Source of the DNA: an uncultured Verrucomicrobiota bacterium
Lineage (GTDB): Bacteria; Verrucomicrobiota; Verrucomicrobiia; Chthoniobacterales; JACTMZ01
NCBI GenBank assembly: GCA_903953565.1
Contig: CAJBKE010000058.1
Span: 1 to 45,182, forward strand
Direction of reading: 5' to 3'
DNA: 45,182 nt
Made by a program: the position numbers and the translations under genes. Of the stretch, positions 8,064-17,411 are shown piece after piece; positions within the stretch are counted from its first letter, which is position 1; every line of letters begins with the position of its first letter. The notes under the pieces were generated by a model that worked only from the letters and a program-made list of their open reading frames with translations, did not search any database and was not told where the DNA came from.

Positions 8064-8776
8064 ATCCTTCGTGTCTTGAAAAGATACCTCACCATGCTTG
8101 TCAGATGCCATTTGGCGAAACTGAGGCTCCGGCGGCTCGCCCGTCGTGCATCATGCGTTACCACCACCGTCCGGTCTTGGACAATCTGGTATCCAGCGCG
8201 TCGTAGCCTCCAGCAAAGATCCACGTCCTCGTAATAGAGGTAGAATCCCTCGTCGAATCCCCCAACTTTCGCAAAGGCCTCGCGGCGCATGAGAAGAAAC
8301 ATCCCCGCCAGCCAGTCGGGATTAAGCACATCCGTTGTGTCGGAGTAAGTGCCGTCATCCTTCGCGAAGGCTTTGGCCGCGAGACTGAAAACGGTCGGAA
8401 AGCGACGGGCGCTGTCTTCGGTTTCTCCACCAGGACCGATAATCTTCGGGGCGCTCAACGCCGTAGACTGGTCATCGAAAGACCGCAGCAGGGCAGGAAA
8501 GGGATTTCCCTGAAGTCGAATATCTGGATTGAGAACACAAACGAAAGGCGTGGTTGCATCAGCCAGTGCAGCATTGTGATTGGCTCCGTAGCCGCGCGGG
8601 GCCTTGTTTCTACGAACCTCGACCCGCGGATCGAAAGGATAGGCGGCGTCCTCGGCAATGTTCTGCGTGATAAGAATGCGCGAGACTTCGGCACAGGCGA
8701 GGAGGTCTTCCGCCAGTCCAGCCACCATCTTCCCGTGACCGTGGCTAACGATGGAGGCTGTTACCATTGTGAACAC
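8060..8776 (-). CDS. Glycosyltransferase family 2
   Basis: 238 residues. GT2/GT-A layout: TASIVSHGHG at the start, RGYGANHNAAL (the NxGxGxxxN-type element of rhamnosyltransferase-like GT2s), a DxD-like NPDIRL at about residue 82, WLAGMFLLMRREAF, and DEGFYLYYEDVDLCWRL, which supplies the ED acid/base motif. Such enzymes add a hexose or rhamnose from UDP or dTDP donors at the cytoplasmic face. The gene ends in an ATGA overlap with the SDR. Its upstream side (8777-8958) is repeat-rich, so this may begin a new transcription segment. Confidence 0.88.
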   Translation of the reverse strand: MFTMVTASIVSHGHGKMVAGLAEDLLACAEVSRILITQNIAEDAAYPFDPRVEVRRNKAPRGYGANHNAALADATTPFVCVLNPDIRLQGNPFPALLRSFDDQSTALSAPKIIGPGGETEDSARRFPTVFSLAAKAFAKDDGTYSDTTDVLNPDWLAGMFLLMRREAFAKVGGFDEGFYLYYEDVDLCWRLRRAGYQIVQDRTVVVTHDARRASRRSLSFAKWHLTSMVRYLFKTRRI

Positions 8777-8958
8777 TCAGAAAATTTTAACAGAAGCGAA
8801 CGGGCACCGGAGCGCGCGGGCGCTCAGGGCAGATGGCCGCAGGCCACCGCAGGCGACACGAGTAGGAGCGAGGGAGTCAACAAAGACAAAACAGCGGCCT
8901 GATTAATTTACTGAAAACCGTCAACCGAACACTGAAAACTCTGATCCCGCAGGCGGGA
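8777..8958. other. Repeat-rich intergenic spacer
   Basis: No gene seen. Contains the hairpin TGGCC-GCA-GGCCA (8834-8846), two copies of ACTGAAAAC (8910-8918 and 8931-8939) and the GATCCCGC palindrome at the right end. The spacer separates the rmlC group from the GT2-SDR group in an otherwise tightly packed operon. Confidence 0.6.
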
Positions 8959-8961
8959 TCA
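8942..8961 (-). terminator. Perfect 9-bp stem-loop at the rmlC stop, possible terminator or attenuator
   Basis: TGATCCCGC (8942-8950), two-base loop, GCGGGATCA (8953-8961). The right arm contains the rmlC TGA stop. On the transcribed strand the stem is followed by GAGTTTTCA, a weak T run, so termination would be partial at best. It may instead be a dispersed palindromic repeat. Confidence 0.4.
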
Positions 8962-9510
8962 GTCATACTTTTCGCAGTCCTTGAAACAAGGAGCGGCTTT
9001 GTCTTTGGCGGACAGGATTGGTTCGATGCCGATTTCCAGCGGCCAGTCGATGGCTAAATCAGGATCATCCCAGCGCAGGGAGCGCTCAGCCTGGGGATTG
9101 TACGGCGCGGTGACCTTGTAGTGGAAATCCGTTGTGTCGCTCACCACCAGAAAACCGTGTGCGCAACCGGGTGGGACGTAGAGACGCTCGTGAGCATCGG
9201 TGGTCAACATGTAGCCGTCCCAGACCCCGTAGGTCGGGGAGGTTTTGCGCAAATCGACAAGCACATCAAAGACAGTCCCAGAGGTTACCCAAACCAGTTT
9301 GCCCTGTGCCGCTTCGCCCGATTGGTAATGCAAACCCCGCAGCACATGCTTGGAAGACCGACTGTGGTTGTCTTGCACAAAATCTAAATCCAGCCCAATC
9401 TCGCGGAATGTCTCGCGATTCCACGATTCGAGGAAGAAGCCGCGCGCATCGCCAAAAACTTTTGGTTTTAGCAACCATGCATCATGGATTTTGGTCGGGA
9501 GTTTTTTCAT
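8959..9510 (-). CDS. rmlC: dTDP-4-dehydrorhamnose 3,5-epimerase
   Basis: 183 residues from ATG 9510, which overlaps the upstream stop as ATGA; the longer frame to 9717 lies inside the neighbouring gene and is not used. RmlC cupin signatures: DARGFFLESWNRETF, VQDNHSRSSKHVLRGLHYQ (catalytic His region), GKLVWVTSGTVFDVLVDLR, YVPPGCAHGFLV. Length matches the family. Converts dTDP-4-keto-6-deoxy-D-glucose to its L-lyxo epimer on the way to dTDP-L-rhamnose. rmlA and rmlB lie just upstream in the same locus; the final reductase RmlD is not in the window. Confidence 0.95.
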   Translation of the reverse strand: MKKLPTKIHDAWLLKPKVFGDARGFFLESWNRETFREIGLDLDFVQDNHSRSSKHVLRGLHYQSGEAAQGKLVWVTSGTVFDVLVDLRKTSPTYGVWDGYMLTTDAHERLYVPPGCAHGFLVVSDTTDFHYKVTAPYNPQAERSLRWDDPDLAIDWPLEIGIEPILSAKDKAAPCFKDCEKYD

Positions 9511-10457
9511 AGAGTGCTGCCTCGGACATTCGTGTGCACTGCGGATCGACGATAGCGGCCATCGATCGGGCCGTAGACATTGGTGAGTCCATCCCATATT
9601 CCTCGGACGATAGCTTTGGCGTTTTGGCAACGCGACTTCACCATGGTCGAAAAATACACGGATTTGAAGATGGCTCTTGGCAAATCCTGAATCTTCCAAG
9701 CAAGCGGAACATACCACCGCTTATACATATGTATGCGGTTGCGCATGATATAATACTGGCGCACGGGAGAATGAAGGGCTATGCGACCTTTTTTATGTCC
9801 AATACCTACATGTCTCGCCGCATCACCAATCGAGTGGTAAAGCGTTGCATTAGGAACCCCGAAGCATGCATAGCCTTTGCTTTTAGCGCGAAAGCACCAC
9901 TCGAAATCAACATTATCGATAAACAGATCCTCCTCACAAGCTCCGACTTCCTTAAATCGCTCACAAGACGTCAGCATTCCAGAGGCAACGAGAAAGTCGC
10001 AGCGCACAGAATCGTTCTTTCTGATACCTAACTGTTTTTTTACGCCCGATACGTTGAATTGGACAAATGGCGCATGCTGATTGGTCTCGCGATCGACAAT
10101 TCTGGGCCCGACCGCAGCTGGCCGGCAGCCTGCTGCCGCGAGCTGCTTATAGGCAATCAACAGATTATTGATCAGGTTAGGCTGCGGAAGGCTGTCTTGA
10201 TCAAAAAACACTACAAAACTAGCACCCCTGTCTATGGCGAGTTTCACGCCGCTGTTTTGGGCAGCGGCGATACCAATGTTTTGTTTAGGGTGAAGAACTT
10301 CAATTTTGCTTTTATCAATCAGGTGGCTGTCATCCAATCCGCCATTGTCAATAATGACCACGTGGCTTACTTCCTTAGAAACGGCTTCCAACAACGATTG
10401 TAGCCTTTCTTTGTCTGGATGATAAACAGTTACAATAGCTGTCGTTTCCCCACTCAT
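9507..10457 (-). CDS. Glycosyltransferase family 2, rhamnosyltransferase-like
   Basis: 316 residues. Begins TTAIVTVYHPDKERL and VVIIDNGG, then PKQNIGIAAAQNSGV (donor-site loop), VVFFDQDSLPQ (DxD), and CEEDLFIDNVDFEWCFRAKSKGY with the acidic acceptor-side motif. The FFDQDS and IDNVDFEWCFRA elements are characteristic of bacterial rhamnosyltransferases, which fits its position between rmlB and rmlC. A basic C-terminal tail may contact the membrane. Base composition is lower in GC than the neighbouring rml genes, suggesting separate acquisition. Donor assignment to dTDP-rhamnose is inference. Confidence 0.87.
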   Translation of the reverse strand: MSGETTAIVTVYHPDKERLQSLLEAVSKEVSHVVIIDNGGLDDSHLIDKSKIEVLHPKQNIGIAAAQNSGVKLAIDRGASFVVFFDQDSLPQPNLINNLLIAYKQLAAAGCRPAAVGPRIVDRETNQHAPFVQFNVSGVKKQLGIRKNDSVRCDFLVASGMLTSCERFKEVGACEEDLFIDNVDFEWCFRAKSKGYACFGVPNATLYHSIGDAARHVGIGHKKGRIALHSPVRQYYIMRNRIHMYKRWYVPLAWKIQDLPRAIFKSVYFSTMVKSRCQNAKAIVRGIWDGLTNVYGPIDGRYRRSAVHTNVRGSTL

Positions 10458-10519
10458 CGATAAAAAACTTCGCGTAGCAGGATGCGGAGATACTTGAGTA
10501 ATTACTTTTACTCAGGGCT

Positions 10520-11593
10520 TTAGTCTTTTACCACGTAATGTTTATCAATCCATTCACGATAAGCGCCGCTGGTCACATCCTGCACCCATTGTTGATTGGC
10601 CAAATACCACTCGACGGTCTTGCGCAGGCCTGTCTCAAAAGTTTCCGCGGGTCTCCATCCTAGCTCCCGCTCGATTTTTGAGGCATCGATGGCATAGCGT
10701 CGATCGTGACCGGGGCGGTCTTTGACAAAGTTTATTTGTTCCATGTAGGACCCGCCATCATCCCGCTGTGCCAACTCGTCGAGCAAACCGCAAATAGCGT
10801 GAACAACCTCCAAGTTCGGTTTCTCGTTCCAGCCACCGATGTTGTACGTCTCGCCGATATTGCCGTCGGCAAGAACTCGGCGAACGGCAGAGCAGTGGTC
10901 TTTAACGTAGAGCCAGTCGCGCACTTGCTGGCCATCACCATAGATAGGGAGTGGCTTGCCGGCCAGCGCGTTGTGGATGACCAGAGGAATGAGTTTTTCG
11001 GGGAAATGGCAGGGCCCGTAATTATTCGAGCAGTTGGTGGTCAGCACCGGCAGTCCGTAGGTGTGATGGTAAGCACGGACGAGGTGATCCGAGGCGGCTT
11101 TACTGGCGGAATAAGGACTATTCGGCTCATAGCAGTTTGACTCGGTGAATGGCGGATCATGGGGTGAGAGGGACCCATAAACTTCATCGGTCGAGACATG
11201 CAGGAAGCGAAATTTATCCTTATCACCTGGTTGAAGGGTTTCGTAGTAGGCCCGAACCGATTCCAATAGGTTGAAGGTCCCGACAATGTTTGTCTGGATG
11301 AATTCGCCGGGGCCGTGGATTGACCGGTCGACATGCGACTCCGCGGCGAAGTTAATGATGGCCCTGGGCTTGTGCTGCATCAGCAATCCATCAACGAGAG
11401 CACTGTCGCCGATGTCACCGCGGACGAATAGATGGCGCGCGTCGCTTTGCAACGACGCAAGGTTTTGCGCATTTCCCGCGTATGTCAGCTTATCCAGATT
11501 GACGATGGCATCCGTCTCGAGATCCATCCACTCCAGGACAAAATTGGAGCCGATAAAACCGGCACCGCCGGTCACCAAGATAGCACTTTTCAT
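10520..11593 (-). CDS. rmlB: dTDP-glucose 4,6-dehydratase
   Basis: 357 residues, standard length. Extended [15 protein letters not shown] at the N-terminus, [20 protein letters not shown] (catalytic Thr-Asp-Glu), [22 protein letters not shown] (YxxxK), [24 protein letters not shown]. Catalyses dTDP-D-glucose to dTDP-4-keto-6-deoxy-D-glucose in the cytoplasm. Lies between rmlA upstream (162-base spacer) and a GT2 then rmlC downstream. No unusual residue seen. Confidence 0.96.
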   Translation of the reverse strand: MKSAILVTGGAGFIGSNFVLEWMDLETDAIVNLDKLTYAGNAQNLASLQSDARHLFVRGDIGDSALVDGLLMQHKPRAIINFAAESHVDRSIHGPGEFIQTNIVGTFNLLESVRAYYETLQPGDKDKFRFLHVSTDEVYGSLSPHDPPFTESNCYEPNSPYSASKAASDHLVRAYHHTYGLPVLTTNCSNNYGPCHFPEKLIPLVIHNALAGKPLPIYGDGQQVRDWLYVKDHCSAVRRVLADGNIGETYNIGGWNEKPNLEVVHAICGLLDELAQRDDGGSYMEQINFVKDRPGHDRRYAIDASKIERELGWRPAETFETGLRKTVEWYLANQQWVQDVTSGAYREWIDKHYVVKD

Positions 11594-11755
11594 AATTCAA
11601 CAAAGTCTTGAGCCACGGATAGAAGAAGATTCACGCGGATAAGGCCTTGCGCCGTGTGACCCCGGCACAAGGCAGTTTTTCGTTCCTGATGCACTAATCC
11701 GGTTGTGTTTTTAATCCAGCTTTTGACGACTAGATGGAGGTCCAAGCTGTAAGAT
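11594..11755. other. Spacer between rmlA and rmlB with decayed repeat
   Basis: No gene. Contains GAGCCACGGATAGAAGAAG and TTCACGCGGATAAGG (about 11610-11645), which look like a degraded copy of the short GCCACGGAT/ACGCGGAT direct-repeat type found scattered between genes in several bacterial genomes. Resemblance is from memory and not tested. Confidence 0.35.
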
Positions 11756-12655
11756 CTACTTAGATGACTTCTCGCGCTGCCGGCGTTCGAGCACGGAGCG
11801 CAAGTAGGCGCCATAGGTCGATTTGCCGAGGCGTTCAGCCGATTTGGCAAATTGCTCTTCGCTGAGAAAGCCCATTTCGAGTCCGATCTCTTCAAGGCAG
11901 GCAATGCGCAAGCCTTGGCGATGCTGGATCGTGCGGACAAATTCGGCCGCTTCGAGCAAGGAATCGTGCGTTCCAGTGTCGAGCCACGCGGTTCCTCTCC
12001 CCAGTTTTTGCACGCGAAGGTTTGCAGAGTCGAGGTAGGTTCGATTTAGATCGGTGATCTCCAACTCGCCGCGAGGTGAAGGTTTCAAGACCGCCGCACG
12101 CTCACAGACATCGCCCGGGTAGAAGTAAAGCCCCGGAATAGCAAAATGGCTTTTTGGATTGGCCGGTTTTTCCTCAAGACTGATCGCGCGACCTTCAGCA
12201 TCGAATTCGACCACACCATAGGCCTCTGGATCCGCCACCTCGTAACCAAAAATGCTCGCGTTGTCGGTATCGGCGTTGGCCGCAGCGAGCGTGTCGGTAA
12301 GATCATGTCCATAGAACAGGTTGTCTCCTAAAACCAAGGCTGCGGGAGATCCACGGAGAAATTCGGCTCCAATGATGAAAGCTTGCGCCAAACCTTCGGG
12401 CCGCGGTTGCTCGGCATACGAGAACTCGACTCCGAACTGTGATCCGTTGCCAAGCAACCGTCGGAAGTTGGGCAAATCCTCAGGTGTTGAAATCACGAGC
12501 AACTCCCGAATACCGGCCAGCATCAACACCGAGATTGGGTAAAAGACCATTGGTTTATCGTAGACTGGCATGACCTGTTTGCTGGTCGCCAACGTAAGCG
12601 GGTGCAGCCGTGAGCCAGAACCGCCCGCAAGCACAATTCCTTTCCGCCGAGTCAT
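11756..12655 (-). CDS. rmlA: Glucose-1-phosphate thymidylyltransferase
   Basis: 299 residues. Nucleotidyltransferase signature [16 protein letters not shown], then [35 protein letters not shown] (metal-binding Asp), [19 protein letters not shown] and [16 protein letters not shown]. All match RmlA. Makes dTDP-glucose from dTTP and glucose-1-phosphate, the entry to rhamnose synthesis; in this family dTDP-rhamnose usually feeds back. The start overlaps the end of the fused glycosyltransferase as ATGA, tying the rml genes to the upstream operon. Confidence 0.96.
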   Translation of the reverse strand: MTRRKGIVLAGGSGSRLHPLTLATSKQVMPVYDKPMVFYPISVLMLAGIRELLVISTPEDLPNFRRLLGNGSQFGVEFSYAEQPRPEGLAQAFIIGAEFLRGSPAALVLGDNLFYGHDLTDTLAAANADTDNASIFGYEVADPEAYGVVEFDAEGRAISLEEKPANPKSHFAIPGLYFYPGDVCERAAVLKPSPRGELEITDLNRTYLDSANLRVQKLGRGTAWLDTGTHDSLLEAAEFVRTIQHRQGLRIACLEEIGLEMGFLSEEQFAKSAERLGKSTYGAYLRSVLERRQREKSSK

Positions 12656-15021
12656 TTAGAACTCCTCATTCTTGCCATTTTTTTGTTGATAAGGACTCTT
12701 AGCTTTAGCAATTGCCGCCAGAGAGGGGCTCTCCATGGTTCGGGAGGCATCGAGAAATCCACAAATCTTCGGAGCGCAAAACAGCTGATACGCCGCCTTG
12801 AAGCGAGTTCGCGCCTTTTCTGCCAGGCGCGGCGAAATCCTCGCAACGCATCTTGACTGGATTTGCGCATAATCTCGCCCTGCCCCTGCCTTGATACACC
12901 TCTGTGTAGCTGAATAATCGCCAGAATATGCAAAGGAAGCAATAAGTAGAATGCGAGTCCGGGCATGTTTTTTATAAAGACCCATACCAAGTTGCGGTGG
13001 CCGTGGTATACGGAGAAGTCGCTTTGTTTTCCCGTGCTACCGCTACCCTTGTGAGCGACCACCGCACCAGCCACCAAACGGCACGTATAACCCTCTGACC
13101 AAATTCGAAGACCAAGATCAACGTCCTCACAAAAACAAAAGAAATCCTCATCAAATCCACTCAGCTTATCAAAGACAGATTTTCTGTATAGGGCCGATGC
13201 TCCGCATGGAGAGCATATTGGACCATCCACTATTTCAAACTTCGACGCTAATCTTCCGTAGCCGCGACGCCACATCAAACCGCTGATGTGATAAAAATCC
13301 CCGATCCCATCCAAGAATCGCTCGTCTTCTGCTTGGAGTTGGACACACCCAAAGGCTGCGCACTCTGAATGCTTTGATGCCGCTTTGACCAGTTCCGCGA
13401 GGCAATTTTTTTTGGGAAACGCATCTGCATTCAAGGTGAGAACCAACTCTGTTTTAGCCTCCCTGATGGCCCAATTGTTGCCAGCTGCAAAGCCTAGATT
13501 CTTCTCCGGCCTCAGGAGCAGCAACCTAGCGTCCTCTGTTATTTCGCTACATTGCCCGGCTGGTGAATTATCCACGATGATTATTTTTTCTGGCTGCAGC
13601 GTCTGGTCTTGCAGTGCCACCAAGCAGCGCTTCAGATCATCCAGCCCGTGGTAAAATACAATTATAACAGTGATACCAGATGACAGGGAGTCTAATTGAC
13701 GGGCTAAAATTGACTCCGCAGTAAATGGGATTCCAAATTTTAACTGTTTGGAAACTAAGCGGACAGATTCTACATCGTCACGATCCAGAGATTTCTCCAG
13801 AGCAAAAGCCAAGAAATTTATTTCAGCTATTTCACTAAGCGTGGACATTTTAGTTTTACTGTCGTTACCACAAACACTGCTATAAAACGTCAACAAATCA
13901 GCTGCGTTTTTCGCCAAGTCAAAATGGGTATTTGCGAAGAGCTTGGCCGCCCGCCCCAACTTCTCGCGCAGCACTGAGTTGCTGAATATTTCGCGACACT
14001 TAGACGCTATTTCCTGCGGCGCTCCCTCATGAAGAAAAAGCGCGGTTTCTCCATCATTCATCCACTCCGCGACATTCGTTTCCGGCAAAATAACGGGACA
14101 ACCAATGTGAAGAAACTCGCCAATTTTGCATGGCATGCGGTATCTATTGAATATATCATTTCTACCCGGTTGGACAAAAACGGTAGCCAGTCGCATAGTG
14201 GCAACCAACTCTTCCTCGCTAACTAAACCTGCTTCCACAACGTATCGAGCAGATCCGACGGCCAAGCTCTCGGCTATTCCCTGTGTGTGCGGACCGGTGC
14301 GAATCAAACGGCACGGGACACCTTGGTTGTTCAGAAGGACAACCGCTTCGTAAAGTGCTGACTGGTCCGCTCGGTTTACATTGTTCAAGTGGCCTGCATA
14401 AACGATTAGGTTCTCGGTAGCATGGACACCAAGTTTTGCAGCCATTTCGGCCGGGCTGATAGAGCTGGACAGCCGCGCGCGATCTGGACACATGCGCAGG
14501 TGGTGTTTCGGAATTTGTTGAGGCACGAACTCGTTCAGGCTGGGCCAAACGACCGTAACCGCGTCCGCCATTCGGATGAAAATATCGGATAATCTTGGAT
14601 GCGAGAGTGTTTGCGGCAATATCCGCGCAAGCTCGACTTCTGATAACACGGACAGCTCCTCTGAATTTTTATCAAGAATGGTGGAGGTGATATGTCCCTC
14701 ATGGTCCTCAAGATGAACCACGAGTTTTGCTCCTGTCATTGCGACACATCCAAAGGCCGTCTTGCGGACATTCTCGCGAGGCGTCCAAGCATGAACAACG
14801 TCGGGCGCTTTTCCGTTCGCAAAGGAAAATCCACGAGCCACCTGCTCGTGCGATACGCACTGAAACCGTGCAATTGTTGGAGCTTCGATGGCTCCGTTTA
14901 CATCAGTAGGCACGGCAATCGCCACATCTTGACCGTTTGCGGCCAGCGCGTTGGCGTATCCAACAACGAAGTTTGCACTGTTGGAATGGAAGCCATCGTA
15001 AAGGATGAAAAGGATATTCAT
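12652..15021 (-). CDS. Bifunctional glycosyltransferase: GT4-like domain fused to GT2 domain
   Basis: 789 residues in one continuous frame. Residues about 1-385 are GT-B/GT4-like: [31 protein letters not shown], then a donor-site stretch [21 protein letters not shown]. After a linker, residues about 455-700 are a GT2 domain: [43 protein letters not shown], and [22 protein letters not shown] hydrophobic segment ([14 protein letters not shown]) and a basic C-terminus ([15 protein letters not shown]) suggest membrane association. A single chain adding two consecutive sugars is the natural reading. GC is lower than in the adjacent rml genes. Both specificities are unknown. Confidence 0.85.
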   Translation of the reverse strand: MNILFILYDGFHSNSANFVVGYANALAANGQDVAIAVPTDVNGAIEAPTIARFQCVSHEQVARGFSFANGKAPDVVHAWTPRENVRKTAFGCVAMTGAKLVVHLEDHEGHITSTILDKNSEELSVLSEVELARILPQTLSHPRLSDIFIRMADAVTVVWPSLNEFVPQQIPKHHLRMCPDRARLSSSISPAEMAAKLGVHATENLIVYAGHLNNVNRADQSALYEAVVLLNNQGVPCRLIRTGPHTQGIAESLAVGSARYVVEAGLVSEEELVATMRLATVFVQPGRNDIFNRYRMPCKIGEFLHIGCPVILPETNVAEWMNDGETALFLHEGAPQEIASKCREIFSNSVLREKLGRAAKLFANTHFDLAKNAADLLTFYSSVCGNDSKTKMSTLSEIAEINFLAFALEKSLDRDDVESVRLVSKQLKFGIPFTAESILARQLDSLSSGITVIIVFYHGLDDLKRCLVALQDQTLQPEKIIIVDNSPAGQCSEITEDARLLLLRPEKNLGFAAGNNWAIREAKTELVLTLNADAFPKKNCLAELVKAASKHSECAAFGCVQLQAEDERFLDGIGDFYHISGLMWRRGYGRLASKFEIVDGPICSPCGASALYRKSVFDKLSGFDEDFFCFCEDVDLGLRIWSEGYTCRLVAGAVVAHKGSGSTGKQSDFSVYHGHRNLVWVFIKNMPGLAFYLLLPLHILAIIQLHRGVSRQGQGEIMRKSSQDALRGFRRAWQKRRELASRRRISCFALRRFVDFSMPPEPWRAPLWRQLLKLRVLINKKMARMRSSK

Positions 15022-15270
15022 GCCGTGTTATTTCGTCTGAATGATCTAAGTCGCCTACCTAGCTAAATCTTTGAGCGCTCAGGTCCCACCTGCCAACTCC
15101 GCTGGCATTGATGTGCCCTCACAGGCCTGAAAAGATCTGCTCCGAAACACAATGTCACCCTTGGTGAGACCGTGAACTCCTTGAAGCGAAGTCCCGAGAA
15201 CCGGCATACCCAACCCGAAACTCTCGCGCTGAACTTAAGGCGCAAAAGCCAAACGATATACCAGAGGACA
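15022..15270. other. Spacer between two glycosyltransferase genes
   Basis: No gene I can support. A 60-codon reverse frame (15063-15245) has no recognisable motif. The small hairpin TGCCA-ACTCCGC-TGGCA lies near 15090. This is the longest clean break between genes of the polysaccharide locus upstream of the rml group, so a promoter for the downstream segment could lie here, but no convincing -35/-10 pair was found. Confidence 0.4.
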
Positions 15271-16488
15271 TTAATTTCTGAGCGCCGAAGCTTCGCGCCT
15301 TAATTTTCCGAAAGCTTTACAGCACATATTCGTTATCCTATGTCCCATAGTGGTCCTCGCAAACCTTGTTCCGAGACTAGCTTCATGAGCAGAGGTCGCT
15401 GCCTCGAGAACCCCCTCACCCCACTTTTTCAGGTGCAGCTTGGCTCGCTGCAGTGAGTTTGGCTCTCGGGCAGGATGCATCGGCTGGAAATCAACGCGGC
15501 CAACCCATGCACGACCCAAAGCCTCTGCGAGTGATCGCGGGTCCTTCGGATCGAAGTAGAAGGCCGCCGTGCCGCACTGCTCTTTGTGCACTTCTAAATC
15601 AGAACAAGCAATAGGCACGCCAAGGGCTTTCGCATCTTCAAGCGTGGTATTCCACCCCTCGCTCAGCGATGGCTGAATGACCAGAGACGTCAATCTAAGC
15701 AGGTCTAACAGTTCGTTGCGACTGACAGCGCCCAGCATGTGCACGTCCTCTCGAACGCCATGTTTCGCAACAGCTTGGAAAAACTCCGAAAGAATACTGT
15801 TCGAAGGATCCCGGTAATCAACCGGAGCACCTGTCAGAACAACGGGCAGGTTTATGCCGCCATGCCTCAGAGCGGCCAAGGCTGGTGGCAAGATAGCGTG
15901 ATTTTTGTGCGCCCAGAATTGGTTGGGAATTAGGGCAAACTTTGGGGGTAATCGATATTTCTGCAGCGTATCGCCAACCTCAGGAAGCTCCGCTTGGGCA
16001 GCGAACAACGAAGGAAACGGAAGGACGGCAGTTTTCTCTTTGCATTGTGGATAAAGAGCGGAGAAATCACGGGCTACAGCACGGCTTGAAACAATAACTT
16101 TTTCACAGATCACAGCTAGCTGCGCGTAGATTGTATTTCGGGATTCGGCCTCATGCGGTGCAAACAAATGCGGAAGATGAATATGCTGGAAGTCTGGTAT
16201 CCATCCGACCGCTGCTTTCCAAGCGGGGAGAATGCAATTTTGCAATGGTAGCAGAACATCGATGCCCAGCGACTTCTGAAGGTCGAGCCAGGCAGAAACA
16301 TTCGGCGAGAGATCTATATCGCAGACGTCGATTCCGGTTGGTGCTACCACTGCTGTGTTTGATCTAAAAAACACTATTTTTGTCCCGACAGGCTTCTGGG
16401 CCACGCTTATTGCAGCTAGCAGGGTGCGCGTGTACACCTCTCCGGCTGTCCAGTGAGGGCTCGAGCAATCTAGAATTCCGATCCTCAC
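15271..16488 (-). CDS. Glycosyltransferase, GT4 family (group 1)
   Basis: About 405 residues from GTG 16488, which overlaps the upstream SDR stop as GTGA; starts further up would lie in that gene. N-terminal domain RIGILDCSSPHWTAGEVYTR is the acceptor-side half. The C-terminal half carries the GT4 pattern: LIPNQFWAHKNH, VVLTGAP, HMLGAVSRNELLDLLR, VIQPSLSEGWNTTLEDAKALGVPIACSDLEVHKEQCG, with the conserved E-x7-E style donor site. FYFDPKDPRSLAEAL is also typical. It is similar in layout to mannosyl- or rhamnosyl-adding GT4 enzymes of O-antigen loci. Acceptor and donor unknown. Confidence 0.9.
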   Translation of the reverse strand: MRIGILDCSSPHWTAGEVYTRTLLAAISVAQKPVGTKIVFFRSNTAVVAPTGIDVCDIDLSPNVSAWLDLQKSLGIDVLLPLQNCILPAWKAAVGWIPDFQHIHLPHLFAPHEAESRNTIYAQLAVICEKVIVSSRAVARDFSALYPQCKEKTAVLPFPSLFAAQAELPEVGDTLQKYRLPPKFALIPNQFWAHKNHAILPPALAALRHGGINLPVVLTGAPVDYRDPSNSILSEFFQAVAKHGVREDVHMLGAVSRNELLDLLRLTSLVIQPSLSEGWNTTLEDAKALGVPIACSDLEVHKEQCGTAAFYFDPKDPRSLAEALGRAWVGRVDFQPMHPAREPNSLQRAKLHLKKWGEGVLEAATSAHEASLGTRFARTTMGHRITNMCCKAFGKLRREASALRN

Positions 16489-17411
16489 GTTACTTTGCGT
16501 GCCAGTTCTTTCCGAATCCAAATTAGCAAATCATCAAGTCCCTCTGACATTGAGACTGAAGGCTCGAAGCCGACCTCGCTGATCTTTGCAATATCTGCCC
16601 TCCATCGCTCGGGATCATAACCGCGACGCTTTCCACGAAAAGCAACAGGGCATGCCCCGCACTTTGCAGCGATTGATCGCGCCAAGATATTCACCGATGT
16701 TTCCACACCAGAGGCAACGTTGTAAGAAGATCCATCCGGCGATACCTTCTCGGCAAGAAGGACGATGGCTTTTGCTATATCATGTGCATGCACGAAATCG
16801 CGTGTTTCCTCGCCAGTTCCATGGAGCTGGATGGATTTCTCCTCAACCGCTTGGCGCGCCGCTTCCCAGATGACTTGTCGACGCAGACCTGCTCCGTAAG
16901 CGGAAAATATCCGCGCGACAACGGTCTGCATTCCGAAGAGACTGCTCGCCTGCTCGCAGAGCATTTCGGCCATGCGTTTGTGGTAACCATAGGGCGAAAC
17001 GGGCCGGATGGGGCAGGACTCCGTCACCGGAAGTTCATCCGGTTGGCCATAGACTGCGGCACTGGACAGGTAAATAAAGCGGGTGTTCGGCGCCGACCGA
17101 CGGCACTGGTTGATCAGCCACTCGGTCAACATGACATGCGAAGCAAAATCATCGTGCGGATTAGTCATGGACTCCGGAACAGATGCTTTGCCCGCGCAAT
17201 GAACCAAAACATCAGGAGCCACCTCGGACAAGAGAGCGCTAAAGGCAGCATCGGGCAGTGACATTGAGATGGTGCGCAGGTCAGAGGACTCGTGCGAGTC
17301 ACCAGGCATAGCGTTATCCAGCGAGGTGACCGCATAACCTGAACTTCCGAATGCCCCCGCGATCTTGGCTCCCAGAAATCCTGCCCCACCAATCACCAGC
17401 GCTGACTTCAA
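16485..17411 (-). CDS. NAD-dependent nucleotide-sugar epimerase/dehydratase (SDR)
   Basis: 308 residues. Extended SDR with VIGGAGFLGAKI at the N-terminus, VLVHCAGKASVPESM, YLSSAAVYGQP with the Ser, and SPYGYHKRMAE (YxxxK). RDFVHAHDIAKAIVLL and YNVASGVETSV are the usual substrate-domain elements of GalE-like enzymes. Function: epimerisation, reduction or dehydration of a nucleotide sugar; the exact reaction cannot be told. Overlaps both neighbours by 4 bases, so it is part of the cassette that also makes the modified pseudaminate. Confidence 0.85.
   Translation of the reverse strand: MKSALVIGGAGFLGAKIAGAFGSSGYAVTSLDNAMPGDSHESSDLRTISMSLPDAAFSALLSEVAPDVLVHCAGKASVPESMTNPHDDFASHVMLTEWLINQCRRSAPNTRFIYLSSAAVYGQPDELPVTESCPIRPVSPYGYHKRMAEMLCEQASSLFGMQTVVARIFSAYGAGLRRQVIWEAARQAVEEKSIQLHGTGEETRDFVHAHDIAKAIVLLAEKVSPDGSSYNVASGVETSVNILARSIAAKCGACPVAFRGKRRGYDPERWRADIAKISEVGFEPSVSMSEGLDDLLIWIRKELARKVT

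Noticed and set aside
15063-15245. 60-codon minus-strand frame in the spacer between glycosyltransferases
   Set aside because: No motif, no ribosome site, no known short family; left as spacer.
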